Below, piece after piece: positions 36,050-44,091 of a stretch of 64,000 nt of DNA (within the stretch, counting starts at the first letter, position 1; each line of letters begins with the position of its first letter). Location of the stretch: NCBI GenBank assembly GCA_963662765.2, contig CAXXUP010000006.1, forward strand, positions 248,001-312,000, written 5' to 3'. The DNA comes from DATMXT01 sp963662765. GTDB lineage: Bacteria; Bacillota; Clostridia; Oscillospirales; Feifaniaceae. A program made the position numbers and the translations under genes. The notes beneath the pieces are model-generated. The model did no database searches. It was given only the letters and a program-made list of their open reading frames with translations, and had not been told where the DNA came from.

Positions 36050-36220
36050 ATGAACAAAAAAATGGACTCCGCCGCATGCGTTACGCCGGGATGCGCTCTG
36101 TCGATGGTCTACTCGCCGGAGCAGATGTGGGGCGCAACCTATGATGTGGAGCTTGGTTTCGAGCGCGGGACCATTTTCCCCGAACTCGACAAGCCATTCC
36201 TGATGGGGGTGAGGTCGTGA
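36050..36220 (+). CDS. cotJA: Spore coat associated protein CotJA
   Basis: Protein of 56 residues, too short for most gene callers: MNKKMDSAACVTPGC then ALSMVYSPEQMWGATYDVELGFERGTIFPELDKPF, matching CotJA with its MVYSP-Q-W core. The ATG has GAGGAG upstream. First gene of the cotJ operon, which builds part of the inner spore coat. Its TGA overlaps the GTG of cotJB. Confidence 0.9.
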   Translation: MNKKMDSAACVTPGCALSMVYSPEQMWGATYDVELGFERGTIFPELDKPFLMGVRS

Positions 36221-36468
36221 ACGAACGCGAAAAAATGCTGAGGGCCGTCCAGCAGTACCATTTTGCAATGGAGGAAGCGGGACTTTATCTCGACGCACAC
36301 CCCGAAGACAAAAAGGCGCTCGCTTACTTTAGCAAGATCAGCGAGCTGAGCAAGCAGGCCGTGGCCGCCTATGAAGCACAGTATGGCCCGCTGACAATCA
36401 TGTCCGCATCGAGTGCCGATCGCTGGCAATGGATCGACTCTCCGTGGCCGTGGGAAATGGAGGGCTGA
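36217..36468 (+). CDS. cotJB: Spore coat protein CotJB
   Basis: Protein of 83 residues, GTG start overlapping the cotJA stop. The pattern LRAVQQYHFAMEEAGLYLDAHPEDKKAL and the C-terminal WPWEMEG are typical of CotJB. cotJC starts two bases after its stop. Confidence 0.92.
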   Translation: MNEREKMLRAVQQYHFAMEEAGLYLDAHPEDKKALAYFSKISELSKQAVAAYEAQYGPLTIMSASSADRWQWIDSPWPWEMEG

Positions 36469-36470
36469 CT

Positions 36471-36731
36471 ATGTGGGAATATCAGAAACTGCTGCAATTT
36501 CCGATCAACATTAAAAATCCGGACGCGAAAGCCGCTAAGGTCATCATGTCGCAGCTGGGTGGGCCCAACGGGGAGCTCGGCGCTTCCAGCCGCTACTTAA
36601 ACCAGCGGTATACCATGCCGTACGACAAAGTAAAGGCAATGCTCACGGACATCGGAACGGAAGAGCCAGAACATGTAAATTGTCAGTTAAAGATATCAAA
36701 AAAGTTCTGGGAGCTTCGGATAGATCGTTAA
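36471..36731 (+). pseudogene. cotJC: cotJC 5' part, interrupted by the recombinase element
   Basis: The first ~67 residues (MWEYQKLLQFPINIKNPDAK ... RYTMPYDKVKAMLTDIGTEE) are clear CotJC, a manganese-catalase-like spore coat protein of about 190 residues. Homology stops at GTEE, within the E-E-L-x-H motif whose Glu and His bind the metal pair. The frame then runs into unrelated sequence and ends at 36731, overlapping the 3' end of the convergent serine recombinase. The distal half of cotJC is not found anywhere in the window. As it stands the product cannot be active; excision of the element could restore it. Confidence 0.88.
36655..36695. other. Putative attachment-site junction (attL) inside cotJC
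   Basis: CotJC similarity ends between GGAACGGAAGAG (36654-36665) and the recombinase stop at 36696. For large serine recombinases the crossover core is a few bases long and the recombinase gene commonly ends beside it. The exact core cannot be fixed without the other end. Confidence 0.55.
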
Positions 36732-38276
36732 CTGCAGGTCGCCGCCGGTGCCGTTGCGGCCGACGCGCTCGCTTTTCTCATAGACGATTTTCTCAAGGAC
36801 CGACTTTAACAGTCGGTTTTTATCTTCGGGGGTCTTAGCTGCGGGGTAAGCGTCGATGACGGCCAGCATCTGTGGGATAATCTGCTCGTGGGCTGTGATC
36901 AGCTGCTGCTGCTTTGCCAGCTCGTTTTTGAGGCCGTTGCTCTTCTTAGCCGCCTCGTCGAGGCGGTCTGTAAGGGCGCGCATGCGCTCCTTGAATTCAT
37001 CCGGGGTGTAGACGCCCTGCTCGACGAGCTCGTATGCGCGCTGCCGCTGCTTCTCAAGAGCCGCAAGCTCGGCTTCGGCCAAGGACACGCTTTCCGCGAG
37101 GGCTGAGATGCCGACGCCGGAGGGCGCCTGCGTCTCGATGCCGGCTTTATAGTCACCGACCCAGCGCCGCATGGCGGGGACGATGAGTTCGTCCACAGCC
37201 AGGACTTTGGAGCCTACGATGCCGCAGGACGTGTAGGGGCACAGGTACATATCCATATCGTTCGGGTACGGGCGCCGTGCCATGGCGCGGCCACAGACGC
37301 CACACTTGAGAAGACCTGCAAGCGGGTTTTTGATGCCGCCCGTCACCTTGGGGCCCGGGTAGTTGCGGTCAGACTTGCGCATTTGCTGTGCTCGGTCGTA
37401 GGCGTCTTTGCTGATAAGTGCCGGGTGAAGCCCGGGGAAGGTGAGCATTTGACCCTCAACCGCGCGCGGGCGGGTGAGGACAACGACGCCATCCTCAACG
37501 CGCTTGACCTGCGGCCTGCCCCGCCACTTGACAAGGCCTGAATAGACCACGTTATCGATGATGGATCTGACTGAGGCGTTTGTCCAGGCCTGCCCAGAGG
37601 GGGAGGGGATGCCGAGCTCGTTGAGTCTGCGGACAATGCGGGCGACACCGAGCCGCTGACGGCCCCCGCCTTCGGTCTCGATGCCGTAGGCGCACCAGTC
37701 GAAGATGAGGCGCACGGTGGGTGCGGTGGCGGGATCTTCCTCCAGCGTCCAACCCTTTTGCTTTTCGAGCTTGACCCGGTTGTACCCATAGGGTGCCTTG
37801 TTGGCCGGCCACTTGCCTTCTCGGACCGAAGCCTCGCGACCCTGCTGCTGCCGGCGGTTGATGGTCTTATACTCGCGGCGGGACATGAAGAGGGCGAACT
37901 CAAAGTACTCCTCGTCGTATTCGTTATTCGGGTCGTAAGTCTTGGCGGGGGTGATGATCTTCGTGCTGCTGTATTTGAAGGCTTGAGCGACAATGCCCTG
38001 GTCGATGGTGTCGCCACGGGCAAGCCGCTCGATCTCCATGACAAGGACAGCGTCCCAGGCGCCCTGCTCGACTTCGGAGAGCAATCGCTGCATAACCGGC
38101 CGGGCGGCAATGGTGTCGCCGGAGACGACTTCCCGGTATATCTCCGTGACGTTACGCCCAAGCTGCCCGGCAAGGCGGAGCAGCGCTGCCTCATGCCGGG
38201 CAAGCGTGTCGCCGGCGCCGCGGGACTCAGCCTCGGCGTCGAGCCGGGACTTGCGCAGATAGATTACGTCGGCCAC
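36696..38276 (-). CDS. Large serine recombinase
   Basis: Site-specific integrase/excisionase of 526 residues. The N-terminal resolvase domain has YLRKSRLDAE with the context for the catalytic serine, plus VLVMEIERLARGD. The recombinase domain follows (PYGYNR..., GIPSPSGQAWTNASVRSIIDN). A zinc ribbon (LLKCGVCGRAM ... YLCPYTSCG) and a coiled coil (about 390-470) complete it. GTG start at 38276. It is intact, and its 3' end lies exactly at the cotJC junction, as in prophage-like elements excised during sporulation. Confidence 0.93.
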   Translation of the reverse strand: MADVIYLRKSRLDAEAESRGAGDTLARHEAALLRLAGQLGRNVTEIYREVVSGDTIAARPVMQRLLSEVEQGAWDAVLVMEIERLARGDTIDQGIVAQAFKYSSTKIITPAKTYDPNNEYDEEYFEFALFMSRREYKTINRRQQQGREASVREGKWPANKAPYGYNRVKLEKQKGWTLEEDPATAPTVRLIFDWCAYGIETEGGGRQRLGVARIVRRLNELGIPSPSGQAWTNASVRSIIDNVVYSGLVKWRGRPQVKRVEDGVVVLTRPRAVEGQMLTFPGLHPALISKDAYDRAQQMRKSDRNYPGPKVTGGIKNPLAGLLKCGVCGRAMARRPYPNDMDMYLCPYTSCGIVGSKVLAVDELIVPAMRRWVGDYKAGIETQAPSGVGISALAESVSLAEAELAALEKQRQRAYELVEQGVYTPDEFKERMRALTDRLDEAAKKSNGLKNELAKQQQLITAHEQIIPQMLAVIDAYPAAKTPEDKNRLLKSVLEKIVYEKSERVGRNGTGGDLQLTIYPKLPELF

Positions 38277-38280
38277 AGTG

Positions 38281-38940
38281 TCACCTTCCCTCCGGATTAT
38301 AGTACATGTCTACGGAGTATGCAGAACAGAGTAAACTAAGCGTATTCGTATATGTGTAGATGTTCGGTATTAATGCGGAAAATATAATTTGTCTTGTGAG
38401 TTGGGTTTTACAAGTATCAGAGAAGCTGAGTTTTTTGAGATCGGAATTTGTTGCGGGTCGGGATTTCTGGTCAGAGCATATCATATAGTCCCCAAGCAGG
38501 AGTATTGTCGCCGGGGTTGAGCGTCTTACTTTATTAAACCGAATAAGACCTTTAGGCCGAAGAGTGCCGTTTGCCGCGTGTGAGTACGCGTCAATGCGCT
38601 CGCTTGTGTAAAATGACGCCGGATACTCAAGGCGCCCGGCGATCGCGGATATAATAACCTCCGCAGAAAACACCTCGTTAAGGGCGGATAATACAGATTC
38701 GCACAATTCGGAGAAATTAAAACGGTTTAGAAGATCCTCGGATAGGTGCAGTGTGAAGCAGGCAAATTCATACCAGTAAAGCAGCGCTTCAATATATTGG
38801 ACGCTGTCGTCAGAGTTCACATCTTCTACAACTACATCTATCAGGTCTTCCAGCAAGACATGCAATGTAGATTTGAATAAACCCTTAACGTCTGAGAGAA
38901 ACCGACCTTGCCGTTTGCTTTGGTTCATATCCTGGCGCAT
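38281..38940 (-). CDS. Unknown protein, paralogue 1 of a tandem triplet
   Basis: Protein of 219 residues, no signal or membrane segment, unrecognised family. Shared with the two neighbours: RFLSDVKGLFKSTL near the N-terminus, SFYTSERIDAYSHAANGTLRPKG (middle), LLLGDYMICS and SRPATNSDLKKLS. The N-terminal half is predicted helical. The start MRQDMNQ at 38940 follows AAAGGAG. It lies directly upstream of the recombinase, whose ribosome site is in its last codons. Position between recombinase and repressor is where prophages often carry host-protecting cargo genes. Confidence 0.75.
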   Translation of the reverse strand: MRQDMNQSKRQGRFLSDVKGLFKSTLHVLLEDLIDVVVEDVNSDDSVQYIEALLYWYEFACFTLHLSEDLLNRFNFSELCESVLSALNEVFSAEVIISAIAGRLEYPASFYTSERIDAYSHAANGTLRPKGLIRFNKVRRSTPATILLLGDYMICSDQKSRPATNSDLKKLSFSDTCKTQLTRQIIFSALIPNIYTYTNTLSLLCSAYSVDMYYNPEGR

Positions 38941-39130
38941 GATGTAGGCTCCTTTAAAAAGCACTATTCAAATCTTTGCCTCACAGTTCACCACCTTATC
39001 GTGGATGTTCAGTTGTGGATTTTTGATATCCTCTTTTGTGCAGAACATCGGTTGAACTTATTGGGAATCAGCATAAGGCCGTCAGACCGAATTCGAGTAA
39101 ATAGATTACGTCGGCCACGGTGCCATCTTC

Positions 39131-39775
39131 TTACGTATTATAATACATATTTAAGGAGTATTCAGAGCAGAGAGATCCAAGCGTTTTCATATAGTTGCGC
39201 ATGTTCGGGAAAAAAGCAAATGAAATTATTTGCGCTATGATTCGCGCTTCGAAAAAGTCAGAGCTGAGTGTTTCGAGATCGGAATTTGTGGCCGGCCGGG
39301 AATTCTTCATAGAGCATATTATGTGGTCCCCTAACAGGAGTCTGGGCGCCGGGACGGTGCGTTTTGTTCTTACCCACCAAACTCCTTTTGGCCGAATAGT
39401 GCCGTTGAGGGCGCGTGAGTAAGCGTCCATCCGCTCGGTCATGTAGAATGACACGGAATGTTCAAGGGACCCAAACATAGCGGATTTATCAACCTCTGTG
39501 GTTAATACATCTTTAAGCGTAGATAAAATGGATTCTCTCAGTTCGCAGAAATTCAACTGTTTTAGAAGATTATCTGAGAAGTACAATATATGACAGGCAA
39601 ATTCAAACAAACAAAAATGACAATTGATATACTTGGAGCTACCGTCACAGTTCTTATTTTGTGCGACTAATTCTATGAGATCTTCTTGCATAGCGATTAG
39701 CGTAGTTCTGTATAAATGCGCAATGTCTGTGAGAAAACGATTGAGCCGTTCGTTTTGCTTTAGTTCCTCGTGCAT
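39131..39775 (-). CDS. Unknown protein, paralogue 2 of a tandem triplet
   Basis: Protein of 214 residues homologous along its length to the two flanking genes (RFLTDIAHLYRTTL, SFYMTERMDAYSRALNGTIRPKG, LLLGDHIICS, SRPATNSDLETLS). The start MHEELKQNERLNRFL at 39775 has AAGGAG upstream; the frame is open further but into the repressor-remnant. The family is not recognised and no function is evident. Confidence 0.75.
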   Translation of the reverse strand: MHEELKQNERLNRFLTDIAHLYRTTLIAMQEDLIELVAQNKNCDGSSKYINCHFCLFEFACHILYFSDNLLKQLNFCELRESILSTLKDVLTTEVDKSAMFGSLEHSVSFYMTERMDAYSRALNGTIRPKGVWWVRTKRTVPAPRLLLGDHIICSMKNSRPATNSDLETLSSDFFEARIIAQIISFAFFPNMRNYMKTLGSLCSEYSLNMYYNT

Positions 39776-39970
39776 GATTTCGGGCTCCTTGAAAAAATAT
39801 TGAGGTTCATGCCTTCCCGCGCAGTTCGACGACGTTGCCCAGGATAACAACGGGGAGGTTTTTAATGTCCTCGTTTGTGTAGAACATCGGTTTTAAATTC
39901 GGGGGATTGGGAATTTGGATGAGGCCGTTGAGGTGGGATTTGCTTAGATAGATTACGTCGGCCTAAAGTG

Positions 39971-40630
39971 TCATCTTCCAGTAGTTTTTTTGTGCATGTC
40001 CAAGGAATATTCAGAGCAGAGTGATCTAAGCATATTCGCGTATTTGTAGAGGTTCGGGACTAATACGGTTGCAATGACTTCTGCTATGATTTGCTTTTCA
40101 AAAGGGTCAGAGGTATAAAGCGTTTGGAGGTCGGCATTAATTGCGGGTTGGGATTTCAGTTGAGAGTAAAGCATATAGTCTCCAAGCAAGAGCATGGGCG
40201 CAGGGATTGTGCCTTCTGCTTTTCCAAACCACCAGCTGCCTTTTGGCTGAAGTGCGCCCTTATTTGCGCGTATGTACCCGTCAAGGCGTTCATTTATATA
40301 AAATGATGCGTGATGTTCAAGAGGATGAACAAAAGCGGATATATCAACGGCTTTGGGAAATGCAGCTTTAAGCGAGGCCAAAGCGGGCTGTATCAGGGTG
40401 TAAAAATCATACTCGGATACAATAAACTCCGAGCGATAAAGCAAGTAACAGGCAAATTCATACCAGTACAGGAGAGCTTCGACATATTGGGAGTTGTCAT
40501 CAGAGTCTTTATCTTCCACGACAACTTTGATGAGGTCTTGCTGTGTTGCATTAAGCGTAGCTTTGAATAAACCTGCAACATCTGCGAGAAACCGATCGAG
40601 CCGTTCGCTTTGCTTTATATTCTGTTGCAT
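39971..40630 (-). CDS. Unknown protein, paralogue 3 of a tandem triplet
   Basis: Protein of 219 residues, third member of the family (RFLADVAGLFKATL, SFYINERLDGYIRANKGALQPKG, LLLGDYMLYS, SQPAINADLQTL). It is the most repressor-proximal copy. The start MQQNIKQ at 40630 follows GGGAGCC. The three copies have diverged considerably in sequence while staying open, which suggests each was kept under selection. Confidence 0.75.
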   Translation of the reverse strand: MQQNIKQSERLDRFLADVAGLFKATLNATQQDLIKVVVEDKDSDDNSQYVEALLYWYEFACYLLYRSEFIVSEYDFYTLIQPALASLKAAFPKAVDISAFVHPLEHHASFYINERLDGYIRANKGALQPKGSWWFGKAEGTIPAPMLLLGDYMLYSQLKSQPAINADLQTLYTSDPFEKQIIAEVIATVLVPNLYKYANMLRSLCSEYSLDMHKKTTGR

Positions 40631-40819
40631 TGGGTAGGCTCCCTTCAAAAGCACTATGCTTTATGCCTTCCCGCGCAGCTCGACAACCTTGCCGAGAATG
40701 ACGACGGGGAGATTTTTTATATCCTCGTTTGTGTAGAACATCGGTTCATAATTCGAATTATTGGGAATCAGCATAAGGCCATCAGGCCTTTTTATATTTT
40801 TTTATAAAAATTTTCAAGC

Positions 40820-41443
40820 TTAAACATACATCCGACGAGATTCAATAACTTTACCCAAAATTTTAACCGGCAAATTCTCTATCTCACTGATGGTATAAAA
40901 CATAGGCTCATAGGCAGGGTTATTCGAGATAAGTATCAGGCCTTCGGGGCCTTTTTTAATTTTCTTAACCGTCGCTTCATCCCCGTTTACGATTGCTACC
41001 ACGATGTCGCCATTTTCGCAAGCCGGTTGTTTACGAACAATCACTACATCACCGGGAATCAGCGCGGGCTCCATACTGTCCCCTTTGATCTTCAGCGCGA
41101 AGTGGTCGCCCTGGGCAGCTGTTTTTGCGTCGATCTCCTCATAATCCAACACTTCCTCAACCGCTTCAAGTGGAGCGCCGGCAACTACTTGACCAAGTAC
41201 GGGAATCCATTGGCTGCCCGGCCTCGTAGGCGCCGGGCGATCTGAAGGAACAACGGCAGAGCGTCCAAGGAGAAAATCAACGGTGACACCAAAATAGTCG
41301 GCCAGAGCTGATATTGTGGCAAAATCAGGCTCTCGTTTTCCGCCTTCGATGTTCGCATATGCTCCCCTTGTTATTTTTAGAAACTTTGCAATGTCGTCCT
41401 GTGTCTGACTGCTTTTTTTACGCAAATCCCGAAGGCTATTCAT
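40820..41443 (-). CDS. Phage-type repressor (XRE helix-turn-helix plus S24 LexA-like peptidase)
   Basis: Protein of 207 residues. The N-terminal HTH is DDIAKFLKITRGAYANIEGGKREPDFATISALADYF. The C-terminal S24 domain has the Ala-Gly self-cleavage site (VVAGAP), the catalytic Ser in GDSMEPALIPGD and Lys in ATVKKIK. It is a cI-like master repressor that would self-cleave upon DNA damage. The ATG at 41443 follows GAGGTGATC. Three partial copies of its 3' end lie downstream. Confidence 0.93.
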   Translation of the reverse strand: MNSLRDLRKKSSQTQDDIAKFLKITRGAYANIEGGKREPDFATISALADYFGVTVDFLLGRSAVVPSDRPAPTRPGSQWIPVLGQVVAGAPLEAVEEVLDYEEIDAKTAAQGDHFALKIKGDSMEPALIPGDVVIVRKQPACENGDIVVAIVNGDEATVKKIKKGPEGLILISNNPAYEPMFYTISEIENLPVKILGKVIESRRMYV

Positions 41444-41469
41444 GGCGATCACCTCTTTACTAATATAAC

Positions 41470-41568
41470 GCTTCAAATTGAAGCAAACAAGAGCGTTTCA
41501 ATAATCGTGTCTAAACGAAACATATTTTTTCGAAATAACTTGACTTTGCGTCATTATGAAACTATAAT
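41470..41568. promoter_or_regulatory. Divergent control region with operators and rightward promoter
   Basis: The perfect palindrome GCTTCAAATTGAAGC (41470-41484) lies just upstream of the repressor start. Further GTTTC/GAAAC half-sites lie at about 41490, 41515 and 41555. A rightward promoter TTGACT (41540-41545), 17 bases, TATAAT (41563-41568) reads toward the early genes. This is the layout of a lysogeny switch. Confidence 0.65.
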
Positions 41569-41602
41569 TGCGTCGTAAGGACGCGTATATGGGAGTAAGT
41601 AT

Positions 41603-41874
41603 TTGCTCTGGCTAAGGGAAATAAGACTGTGTCGGGACTATCTCAAGAGGCAATATCACAAAAAGCAGGTGTCAATAGGGAGGCATACGGGAATATCGAG
41701 CACAGTGCCAGGCGTCCCTCAGTTGAAACGGCAAAGCGGATAGCGGCGCTTCTCGGGTTTCAGTGGAAGCAGTTTTTGAGAGGAAGGGTGGCAAGGCCGA
41801 GGGCGAGCGCCCGGCGTAAGCAGTCAAGAGGACAAACAAGGTCTACATACACTGTATTGGAGGTGGGCGGATGA
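41603..41874 (+). pseudogene. Helix-turn-helix regulator with one frameshift
   Basis: From a TTG at 41603 (GGGAG upstream) the frame reads LLWLREIRLCRD. A one-base deletion near 41640 shifts to the frame that continues LSQEAISQKAGVNREAYGNIEHSARRPSVETAKRIAALLGF. Joined, they give a normal XRE-type HTH of ~85 residues, the expected Cro-like partner of the repressor. The surviving downstream frame alone has only a GTG at 41629 without a good ribosome site. Confidence 0.75.
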
Positions 41875-42125
41875 AACCGATCGAGCCGGAGGGCAACGTC
41901 GTTGCCGTATACAAGTACCCGCAGGGTACGGTGGTTTTCCGAGACGCTGCCTATGCCGGCGTGCCGGTTGAGGAGCTGCGGCGCCGTAAGGCAGAAGCGG
42001 CCCGCGTTGCGGACGAGATTTTGTATGAGGCCGCACGGCGGGAAGGGATATCCTTTCAAGCTCTCATTGACCGCATGTCGGCCGAGCGGGTCGAGAGGGA
42101 CCGCAGAGAAAAAGAGGCGGGGTAA
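41871..42125 (+). CDS. Small phage-type hypothetical protein
   Basis: Protein of 84 residues, N-terminal VVAVYKYPQGTVVFRD strand segment and a charged helical C-terminus (RRRKAEAARVADEILYEAARREG). GGAGGTGGGCGG precedes the ATG and it overlaps the HTH pseudogene stop by four bases. Function unknown. Confidence 0.65.
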   Translation: MKPIEPEGNVVAVYKYPQGTVVFRDAAYAGVPVEELRRRKAEAARVADEILYEAARREGISFQALIDRMSAERVERDRREKEAG

Positions 42126-42175
42126 GCTCCGCATGTGTTGCGACAGGACAAGTCATATGTACGGAGGTATAAACC

Positions 42176-42461
42176 GTAAAATCTACCGGGATCGTGCGAG
42201 CAATAGGCAACCTCGGCCGAACCGTTATTCCCAAGGAAATGCGGCTGGCGCTTGGGGTTGTCACGGGGGGCGCCATTGAGATCCGTATGCAAGACAATGA
42301 GAGCTTGCCCTGTATAAGTACGAAGCAGCGCTAACTGTGGGGGATGCTGTTGCTTACCTGAAGCCGCGGGTGCATGAGGACGACCTGCTGGGTGCCGATA
42401 TACGGGCAGAGGGCTATATAAAATCGGAGAGCTGGAGGCACTCCTAAAAACGAGGGGATAA
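42176..42461 (+). pseudogene. AbrB/SpoVT-type regulator with two frameshifts
   Basis: The sequence after GGAGG (42162-42166) encodes KSTGIVRAIGNLGRTVIPKEMRLALGV, a typical AbrB swapped-hairpin DNA-binding domain, but the start codon position reads GTA. The frame shifts near 42305 to LYKYEAALTVGDAVAYLKPRVHEDDLLG and again near 42415 to KIGELEALLKTRG before TAA. Three consecutive frames are needed to rebuild one ~95-residue protein, so it is decayed. Confidence 0.75.
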
Positions 42462-42463
42462 TC

Positions 42464-42802
42464 GTGAGAGCCTTATTTCTTGATCCAACCATGGAGTCGA
42501 CAAAGTTTGTGCCGATAAGTGTCGGATCCGACAATTGTGACCTCGAAGAGCTGATAGGCGGTGAAATCAATGTCGTGCCGCTTTCCGGCCGACTTGCGGC
42601 AGTTGTGCACGCGAAGGCCGACGATGAAGACTTTGATTTTCCGTGCGCGGTTGTGCTTGCGGGACCCTCGGGCAAAATTCGGCACCTGCGGGGTCCGGTC
42701 GTTCTGGTCAGACGAAACGGGGAGAAGCTGCTGCCGATCACGAGGGCAGATGAGCTTGAGTACGGCGGGTGCCACAGGATGCTTACGGAAGCGTATGCGT
42801 GA
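42464..42802 (+). CDS. Hypothetical protein resembling DUF3846
   Basis: Protein of 112 residues, GTG start just after the AbrB relic with GAGGGG upstream. The pattern DNCDLEELIGGEINVVPLSGRL followed by a conserved-looking strand region resembles DUF3846 proteins of clostridial phages, but the match is weak. Function unknown. Confidence 0.55.
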   Translation: MRALFLDPTMESTKFVPISVGSDNCDLEELIGGEINVVPLSGRLAAVVHAKADDEDFDFPCAVVLAGPSGKIRHLRGPVVLVRRNGEKLLPITRADELEYGGCHRMLTEAYA

Positions 42803-42960
42803 ATATGAATTACTACGAGAGCTGCCCCTACTGCGGGGCAAACCTTGACCCCAAACAGAAATGCGACTGCGCAGGTGCGGATCATGTGCCACCCACACCG
42901 TTGACGGCGGGGAGCGAGGTGACCGCCGCCTGTGGCGGTGGGAGGGAGCCGAGCGAGTAG
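42799..42960 (+). CDS. Small zinc-ribbon protein
   Basis: Protein of 53 residues, GTG start overlapping the previous stop. The motif CPYCGANLDPKQKCDC is a zinc ribbon like those found in phage-borne small proteins; the C-terminal half is low complexity. Confidence 0.6.
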   Translation: MNMNYYESCPYCGANLDPKQKCDCAGADHVPPTPLTAGSEVTAACGGGREPSE

Positions 42961-43234
42961 CAGCGACTTGGGTTTTGGACTGAGTGAAACGAGAAAACAA
43001 AACACCTTAGTCGCAATAGGTAAGCTGCACGTCGGGGATCGGGTGATGTACATCGGCGGGACATATTCGGCCAAGCGGTACCCGGAGTGGTATCCGGGAA
43101 TCGGGACTGTCGCGACGGTGACGCTGATTGATCAGGCAGAAAACCCCGGCACCGACATTTATGTGCGCTGGCCTGCGCACGGCCGCCCCGCGCTGCTGCA
43201 CCCCGTGAAGGCCGTTATGCTGGCAAGGGCTTGA
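42932..43234 (+). CDS. Hypothetical protein, start uncertain
   Basis: The conserved-looking part is KLHVGDRVMYIGGTYSAKRY to the end (about 70 residues), a basic beta-rich domain that may be SH3-like. The frame opens at a GTG at 42932, but the first 30 residues overlap the previous gene and look non-coding. A later non-ATG start is possible. Function unknown. Confidence 0.5.
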   Translation: MAVGGSRASSSDLGFGLSETRKQNTLVAIGKLHVGDRVMYIGGTYSAKRYPEWYPGIGTVATVTLIDQAENPGTDIYVRWPAHGRPALLHPVKAVMLARA

Positions 43235-43252
43235 AAGAAAGGGAGTTTCGCC

Positions 43253-43507
43253 GTGTTAATCGTGGAATCTGGAAAGAGAATTGAGGCCGGAGGGTCGATG
43301 ATGGACATCACGACTGAAGTGCTGACCGTGATTGCGAATATTCACACCGGATTAAAGCAGCTCGATCCGAAGGCGGCACATCTTTTTCGAATGGGAATCA
43401 TCATGCAGACCTTTGACCCGGACAGTATTGTGTGGGAAAGTAAGCTTGACGAGGGCACGGTTATTGTGAGCAGCGTGACGGGAAAAGAGGGGGATGAGAA
43501 GATATGA
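43253..43507 (+). CDS. Small hypothetical protein
   Basis: Protein of 84 residues with GTG start and AAAGGGAG upstream. ATG codons at residues 16-17 (MMDITTEVLTVIANIH) are alternative starts. It overlaps the next gene by four bases (ATGA). No recognised family. Confidence 0.6.
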   Translation: MLIVESGKRIEAGGSMMDITTEVLTVIANIHTGLKQLDPKAAHLFRMGIIMQTFDPDSIVWESKLDEGTVIVSSVTGKEGDEKI

Positions 43508-44007
43508 CACGAAAAAACCAGCGCCTGATGGCGCTGGTGATGGCTTGGGCGGGGGTGTTTTTTTGCATCATCGCATGGCATGTGCGCATGGCAGAGCACC
43601 AAGCCATGGAGAAGGCGGCAGCCATTGAGGAGCAGCAGCGGCAGGTTGTCCAGGTTGCAGCGCATGATGCTTTGGTGCCTGAGGTACCTAATGAAGTGGA
43701 CAAGCCCCCGTACTTGGGGGAGTTTAGGGTGACGGTATACACGCCGGATTGTGACGGGGGGCGATGGGGCTATCAGACCGCAACCGGTGAGGCCTCGCAG
43801 CACCTGATGACATGCGCTGTGGATCCCGCGGTCATCGAGCTTGACTCAGTGCTCTATGTCGGTGATTTGCAGCTTGTGGCTGTGGATACTGGTTCGGATG
43901 TAAGAGGAAATGTGGCCGACGTGTTTTTTGGCGGAAGCCCGGAAAAGGGCAGGCGACAGGCGGTGCGGGTCCGGCTTTCGTTACCTTATAGAAAGCTTCT
44001 TTTATAA
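43504..44007 (+). CDS. Membrane-anchored 3D-domain protein
   Basis: Protein of 167 residues: N-terminal anchor (LMALVMAWAGVFFCIIAW), a short coiled stretch, then a 3D domain (FRVTVYTPDCDGG...; LQLVAVDTGSDVRGNVADVFF) named for its three conserved aspartates. The fold is a double-psi barrel related to MltA-type transglycosylases. In phage elements such proteins probably act on the cell wall or in spore/wall functions. Overlaps the previous gene by four bases. Confidence 0.78.
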   Translation: MTRKNQRLMALVMAWAGVFFCIIAWHVRMAEHQAMEKAAAIEEQQRQVVQVAAHDALVPEVPNEVDKPPYLGEFRVTVYTPDCDGGRWGYQTATGEASQHLMTCAVDPAVIELDSVLYVGDLQLVAVDTGSDVRGNVADVFFGGSPEKGRRQAVRVRLSLPYRKLLL

Positions 44008-44091
44008 ATACGCGCGTGCGCGCGTTGTCGGGCTTGGTAAGGGCCTAAGTTTAGAACCTTGACAACAGATATAGAGTTTCGGAGGGGCAGC

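Larger units (their letters stand above)
38257..40806. repeat. Three tandem ~0.85-kb units, each carrying a repressor 3' end, an unknown gene and a recombinase 5' end
   Basis: The 18-20 bases at the recombinase start (AGATAGATTACGTCGGCC, 38257-38274) recur at 39101-39116 and 39946-39963. Each follows (plus-strand order) a degraded copy of the 3' end of the S24 repressor gene, at about 38965-39098, 39795-39942 and 40657-40806. The third copy, read on the minus strand, encodes NYEPMFYTNEDIKNLPVVILG, close to YEPMFYTISEIENLPVKILG of the intact repressor. Between these lie the three paralogues. The unit therefore arose by tandem duplication of repressor end - cargo gene - recombinase start. Confidence 0.82.
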
